In this document: one piece after another, positions 13,594 through 15,740 of the stretch | How the letters are laid out: every line of letters begins with the position of its first letter | Position numbering within the stretch: the stretch's first letter is position 1 | DNA from: an uncultured Acidimicrobiaceae bacterium | GTDB taxonomy: Bacteria; Actinomycetota; Acidimicrobiia; Acidimicrobiales; Ilumatobacteraceae | Assembly (NCBI GenBank): GCA_903904615.1 | Contig: CAIVDG010000112.1 | Span: 1 to 15,740, forward strand | Direction of reading: 5' to 3' | Length of the DNA stretch: 15,740 nucleotides | Position numbers and translations under genes: made by a program | Notes under the pieces: generated by a model | What the model saw: only the letters and a program-made list of their open reading frames with translations | The model's database searches: none | What the model was told of the DNA's origin: nothing

Positions 13594-15740
13594 ATGGTGC
13601 CTCCGTCCTCTTCTTCAACGCCACGTAGCGCCGACCAACTGCGTTCGGCGTTTTCCGGTTTCTTCAATGAGCGTGGCCATACGGTTGTTCCCTCGGCCAG
13701 CCTCATTCCGCACGACCCCACCTTGTTATTCACCGTGGCCGGAATGGTTCCCTTCAAGCCGTATTTCATGGGTGATGAAGTTGCTCCATACAACCGCGCC
13801 GTCACCGTACAAAAGTGCGTTCGTGCCGGTGGCAAGCACAACGACCTCGACGATGTGGGCCGAACAAAACGACACCTCGTGTTCTTCGAGATGCTCGGCA
13901 ATTTCAGTTTCGGCGATTATTTCAAGACCGACGCCATTCCCTGGTCGTGGAAGCTCGTCACTGAAGTCTTCGGTTTCGATGGTGACCGTTTGTGGATCAC
14001 TGTGCATGAGTCAGACGATGAAGCAGAAGCTATTTGGCACGAGCAGGTGGGTGTTCCCATGGAACGCATCCAGCGCTTGGGAGACAAAGACAACTTCTGG
14101 CAAGCAGGAGATACCGGACCATGTGGGCCGTGCTCTGAAATTCACTTCGACCGTGGCCCAGCGTTTGGTCCAGATGGCGGACCGCAGAACGACCCGCATG
14201 GTGACCGCTTCATGGAGTTCTGGAACCTTGTGTTCATGCAGTACAACCAGTCGGCCGATGGTTCGCGGTCTGCATTGCCCAAGCCAAGTATCGACACAGG
14301 TGCTGGGCTTGAGCGAATCCTGGCGTTAGTACAAGGTGTCGACTCGGTGTGGGAAACAGATGTTTTGTATCCACTCATCGAACAGGCTCAGTCCACCACG
14401 GGCGCAACGTATCGAAGCGGCGACTACAACGATCGCGACAGCTTTAGTTTGCGTGTTCTTGCAGAGCATGCGCGTTCAGCCACCATGCTCATTAACGACG
14501 GCGTGTTCCCCAGCAACGAAAACCGTGGGTATGTACTTCGCCGAATTATTCGTCGTGCAGTACGTCATGCATTCTTGTTGGGTACAGAGAAGCTCGTCAT
14601 GCCCAGTTTGTCCAATGTGGCTATCGATGTCATGGGCACTGCGTATCCCGACGTTGTGAAGAACCGCGACTTCATTGTGGGTGTCCTCACCAAAGAAGAA
14701 GAACGTTTCCGCAACACACTGAAGACAGGTCTTTCAATTTTGGAAGATGACTTCGCTGCCGATGCAAAGAAACTGTCTGGGCGTTCGGCATTCCTTTTGC
14801 ACGATACTTATGGTTTCCCACTTGAACTCACGCAGGAAATTGCGGGCGAGCGCGGTGTCGAGGTGGACATCGAAGGTTTCGAGAAAGAAATGAACGAGCA
14901 GCGCACCCGTGCGAAAGATGCTCGCAAAACGGGTCGCGCAGACGGCAATCGTGTCGAGGCATACCGCGAGGTCATGGAGACTCACGGAACCACTGAGTTT
15001 GTTGGCTACGTACACAATTCAGCAGAAGCCACTTTGTTGGCCGTTATTGCGGGTGACGACAACTGCGTTGAAGTGTTCCTCGATCACACTCCGTTCTACG
15101 CCGAAAGTGGCGGCCAAGTAGGGGACATCGGATCTTTGTCCAACGAAGATTTCTCTCTCGAGGTCATCGACACAACTTTTGCGCTGCCTGGCCTGCGTCG
15201 CCATGTGTGTCGCATTGTTCGAGGCGAACCTGTGGAAGGGGCAGTGGTCTCGGCACGAATCAACACCGATGCCCGTGCCGCAACACGACGCAATCACACC
15301 GGAACACATGTCTTGCATTGGGCACTTCGCACGGTATTAGGTGAACATGTAAAGCAGGCGGGTTCGTTGGTGTCACCAGATCGCTTGCGTTTCGACTTCA
15401 GTCATTACGAAGCGGTGACCACAGAAGAGATTGAACGAATCGAACTTTTGGCAAATGCCGAAGTGTTGGCAAACGCACCAGTTGATGCATTCGAAACATC
15501 GAAGGAAGAGGCGCTTGCTGCAGGAGCTATTGCGTTCTTCGGAGACAAGTACGGCGACACTGTACGAGTCCTGAAGGCGGGTGCTTCAACAGAGCTCTGT
15601 GGTGGAACCCACGTATCGGCCACCGGAGACATCGGCACTATCAAGATTGTTGCCGAGTCTTCAATTGGTTCCAACTTGCGACGAATCGAAGCGGTCACTG
15701 GTGAAAACGCAGTTCGTTACGTTCAGAAGACAAATGACAT
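13594..15740 (+). CDS. alaS: Alanyl-tRNA synthetase, N-terminal 715 residues (truncated by the window end)
   Basis: AlaRS charges tRNA-Ala and hydrolyses mischarged Ser- and Gly-tRNA-Ala. The frame stays open from ATG 13594 to the window end. The first ten residues (VPPSSSSTP) are a short extension before the conserved ADQLRSAFSGFFNERGHT. The catalytic domain shows FTVAGMVPFKPYF (46-58), CVRAGGKHNDLDDVGRTKRH (75-94), FFEMLGNFSFGDYF (97-110), NFWQAGDTGPCGPCSEIHFD and the glycine-rich PKPSIDTGAGLERILA. The editing domain carries the zinc-binding HTGTH (His568, His572) and CGGTH (Cys669, His673), so editing should be intact. The C-terminal oligomerisation part lies beyond the window; full proteins are about 870-890 residues. 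ruvX and mltG commonly follow alaS in actinobacteria, but that cannot be checked here. Confidence 0.97.
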   Translation, partial: MVPPSSSSTPRSADQLRSAFSGFFNERGHTVVPSASLIPHDPTLLFTVAGMVPFKPYFMGDEVAPYNRAVTVQKCVRAGGKHNDLDDVGRTKRHLVFFEMLGNFSFGDYFKTDAIPWSWKLVTEVFGFDGDRLWITVHESDDEAEAIWHEQVGVPMERIQRLGDKDNFWQAGDTGPCGPCSEIHFDRGPAFGPDGGPQNDPHGDRFMEFWNLVFMQYNQSADGSRSALPKPSIDTGAGLERILALVQGVDSVWETDVLYPLIEQAQSTTGATYRSGDYNDRDSFSLRVLAEHARSATMLINDGVFPSNENRGYVLRRIIRRAVRHAFLLGTEKLVMPSLSNVAIDVMGTAYPDVVKNRDFIVGVLTKEEERFRNTLKTGLSILEDDFAADAKKLSGRSAFLLHDTYGFPLELTQEIAGERGVEVDIEGFEKEMNEQRTRAKDARKTGRADGNRVEAYREVMETHGTTEFVGYVHNSAEATLLAVIAGDDNCVEVFLDHTPFYAESGGQVGDIGSLSNEDFSLEVIDTTFALPGLRRHVCRIVRGEPVEGAVVSARINTDARAATRRNHTGTHVLHWALRTVLGEHVKQAGSLVSPDRLRFDFSHYEAVTTEEIERIELLANAEVLANAPVDAFETSKEEALAAGAIAFFGDKYGDTVRVLKAGASTELCGGTHVSATGDIGTIKIVAESSIGSNLRRIEAVTGENAVRYVQKTND

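Noticed and set aside
15295..15309. HTGTH rather than HTATH in the AlaRS editing site
   Set aside because: The zinc-binding histidines and the later CGGTH are conserved; the middle Ala/Gly change is a mild variant without predicted effect.

Overview
This window is a dense, entirely plus-strand block of housekeeping genes from a bacterial chromosome: the 3' end of ruvC, then ruvA, ruvB, queA, tgt, yajC, secD, secF, a bifunctional rel (RSH), hisS, aspS, rarA, a small membrane-anchored protein and the 5' part of alaS. Neighbouring genes overlap or lie within about 50 bases of each other, so no stretch over 300 bases lacks a gene. I see no RNA gene, insertion sequence, prophage, CRISPR array or attachment site.

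The order ruvCAB / yajC-secD-secF / rel / hisS / aspS / rarA / alaS is the classical actinobacterial arrangement; Mycobacterium and Streptomyces have the same genes in this order with extra genes between them. Three points suggest a non-classical actinobacterium, most plausibly class Acidimicrobiia: only moderate GC, queA and tgt between ruvB and yajC, and a Thr-rich (TTTT...) linker in SecD of the kind common in exported acidimicrobial proteins. This placement is inference.

Region by region: (1) 2-1783, Holliday-junction processing (RuvC resolvase, RuvA/RuvB branch migration), linked by an ATGA overlap and a GTG start inside ruvA. (2) 1793-3898, the tRNA queuosine pair QueA and Tgt. (3) 3943-6899, the YajC-SecD-SecF accessory complex of the Sec translocon. 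(4) 6909-9128, a full-length Rel/SpoT-type (p)ppGpp synthetase-hydrolase. (5) 9140-12177, HisRS and AspRS, overlapping ATGA. (6) 12182-13545, the replication-associated ATPase RarA with an unusually short C-terminus, followed by a 69-residue single-span membrane protein. (7) 13594 to the end, alanyl-tRNA synthetase, cut by the window edge.

The window is mostly ordinary, and I did not find a novel defence or mobile system. The points worth a second look are subtle. Several genes that do not overlap their upstream neighbour have no Shine-Dalgarno sequence but carry TAGNNT 6-8 bases before the start codon, in three cases formed by the upstream gene's own TAG stop codon. This looks like leaderless promoters built into stop codons. 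In addition, AspRS carries residues associated with non-discriminating enzymes, RarA lacks the usual end of its C-terminal domain, and SecD has the Thr-rich insert.
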